Of a stretch of DNA of 5,698 bases, positions 5,200 through 5,698 are shown one piece after another (position 1 is the first letter of the stretch; each line of letters begins with the position of its first letter). The notes under the pieces were generated by a model. The model made no database searches. It saw only the letters and a list, made by a program, of their open reading frames with translations, and had not been told where the DNA came from. A program made the position numbers and the translations under genes. The DNA lies in contig CALGOH010000058.1 in NCBI GenBank assembly GCA_937957985.1, positions 1-5,698 on the forward strand, written 5' to 3'. The stretch comes from an uncultured Verrucomicrobiae bacterium. Its GTDB lineage: Bacteria; Verrucomicrobiota; Verrucomicrobiia; Verrucomicrobiales; Akkermansiaceae.

Positions 5200-5514
5200 G
5201 TGTTTCGTTCGCTCGGCTTCATCATCCTCCTTACCTCGGCGCAGGCCGCCGACATCCGGGTTCTGGTCGATGGCGCGGGCTGCCGGACCCGCCAGCTCGC
5301 CATCCAGCGCATCTGGGAAAGGCTGCCGAAGGTGGATGAGGTCGTCATTCTTCCCCGCGAAGAACGCCCGGCCCCGAACCAGCGGTATTTCGTGATCCGC
5401 TGCCACGGCGACGCCCCGGCCCTGGAGAAACTCAACGACGCGCTTGGAAACCGCGTCAGGCACTACAAGGCCATCGAGGTCGAGCCGATGCCGGAGCAAG
5501 GCCCTGAAGAATAG
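5200..5514 (+). CDS. Small exported protein with predicted ferredoxin-like (HMA-like) fold, unknown function
   Basis: A 104-residue product beginning with GTG. The first 17 residues (MFRSLGFIILLTSAQAA) are a short Sec signal with an A-Q-A type cleavage site, so the protein should reach the periplasm. The remaining 87 residues follow a beta-alpha-beta-beta-alpha-beta order: DIRVLVDGAGC (18-28), TRQLAIQRIWERLPKVDEVVI (30-50), QRYFVIRC (61-68), DAPALEKLNDALG (71-83) and HYKAIEV (88-94). This resembles heavy-metal-associated (HMA) domains, and DGAGC sits where HMA proteins have GMxCxxC; the second cysteine is replaced (C28, then R-T-R), so classical copper binding through CxxC is not expected. 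A second cysteine is at residue 68. The HMA comparison is inferred from layout and spacing alone. An ATG at 5193 lies in another frame and is not used. It sits between the bactofilin terminator and nadA. Confidence 0.75.
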   Translation: MFRSLGFIILLTSAQAADIRVLVDGAGCRTRQLAIQRIWERLPKVDEVVILPREERPAPNQRYFVIRCHGDAPALEKLNDALGNRVRHYKAIEVEPMPEQGPEE

Positions 5515-5525
5515 CGCGTTTCCAC

Positions 5526-5560
5526 ATTCGACAATCTCCCCTCGTCATTCGACATTCACT
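5526..5560 (+). repeat. Five in-phase heptamers (ATTCGAC-like) directly upstream of nadA
   Basis: The 35 bases split exactly into ATTCGAC, AATCTCC, CCTCGTC, ATTCGAC and ATTCACT, ending 5 nt before the nadA ATG at 5566. Two units are identical. The stretch fills most of the 51-bp gap between the exported protein gene and nadA, and no clear -35/-10 pair is visible elsewhere in the gap. Similar units precede the bactofilin start and, more weakly, occur at 3437-3450. Confidence 0.6.
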
Positions 5561-5565
5561 TTCCC

Positions 5566-5698
5566 ATGCCGACCGCCGCGCTCGATCTTACCGAGGCCAT
5601 CCTTCGCCTGAAGAAGGAACGGAACGCCGTCATCCTCGCCCACAACTACCAGACCGGCGACATCCAGGACCTCGCCGACTACGTGGGCGACTCGCTCG
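5566..5698 (+). CDS. nadA: Quinolinate synthase, N-terminal 44 residues, truncated by window edge
   Basis: The frame opens at the ATG at 5566 and runs off the right edge after 44 codons. Residues 22-44 (VILAHNYQTGDIQDLADYVG, then DSL) carry the N-terminal hallmark of NadA, 'AHxYQxxxIQxxADxxGDS', whose His and Tyr line the active site near the iron-sulfur cluster. NadA condenses iminoaspartate with dihydroxyacetone phosphate to quinolinate, the second step of de novo NAD synthesis from aspartate, in the cytoplasm; its three cluster-binding cysteines lie in the missing part. Residues 1-20 are a normal lead-in helix (LTEAILRLKKERN). No nadB or nadC is in view. The leader is pyrimidine-rich and has no Shine-Dalgarno sequence. 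Confidence 0.95.
   Translation, partial: MPTAALDLTEAILRLKKERNAVILAHNYQTGDIQDLADYVGDSL

Noticed and set aside
4210..5499. Long minus-strand open frame (429 codons) across the bactofilin and exported protein genes
   Set aside because: It passes through the terminator and two well-supported genes on the other strand; its Gly/Leu/Arg-rich translation has no domain character.
1..5698. Search for tRNA, rRNA, CRISPR arrays, insertion sequences and phage genes
   Set aside because: No cloverleaf, rRNA motif, regularly spaced repeats, transposase or inverted terminal repeats were seen by eye; coding density leaves no gap above about 150 bp.

Overview
The window is high-GC, gene-dense bacterial chromosome, roughly two thirds G+C by eye. 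It carries ordinary housekeeping and cell-envelope genes and no phage, transposon, CRISPR or RNA gene that I can see. The lipid A gene lpxB makes the host a Gram-negative (diderm) bacterium. The protein styles, the absence of Shine-Dalgarno sequences, the very short leaders and the ATTCGAC-type intergenic repeats suggest a member of the Verrucomicrobiota (Luteolibacter/Haloferula-like). That placement is an inference from general familiarity, not from a search.

Left part (1-2036). A minus-strand pair encodes a glutaredoxin-like protein (623-991) followed, after a 24-bp gap, by the N-terminal part of a GT28/GT1-type glycosyltransferase that runs off the left edge. Divergent from it, across only 40 bp, a plus-strand pair encodes a small three-helix membrane protein (1032-1412) and, 6 bp later, a stand-alone RibD C-terminal/dihydrofolate-reductase-like oxidoreductase (1419-2036).

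Middle (2030-3354, minus strand). lpxB (lipid-A-disaccharide synthase) is followed by a tiny His-rich putative lipoprotein of 45 residues. The lipoprotein's stop codon overlaps, tail to tail, the stop of the RibD-like gene.

Right part (3499-5698, plus strand). The order is a membrane-anchored TPR protein with a long acidic Pro/Glu tail, a bactofilin with a Gln-rich tail, a strong intrinsic terminator, a small exported protein with a predicted ferredoxin-like (HMA-like) fold, and the 5' end of nadA (quinolinate synthase, NAD biosynthesis), cut by the right edge.

The most interesting non-coding signals are two. First, four genes have a promoter-like -35/-10 pair placed so close to the start codon (5-9 nt from the -10) that their mRNAs would be leaderless or nearly so, and no gene in the window has a clear Shine-Dalgarno sequence. 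Second, degenerate 7-bp ATTCGAC-type repeats sit in phase directly upstream of the bactofilin and nadA starts, with a weaker trace upstream of the TPR gene. I see no multi-gene novel system here; the small lipoprotein and the HMA-like exported protein are the least-explained coding genes.
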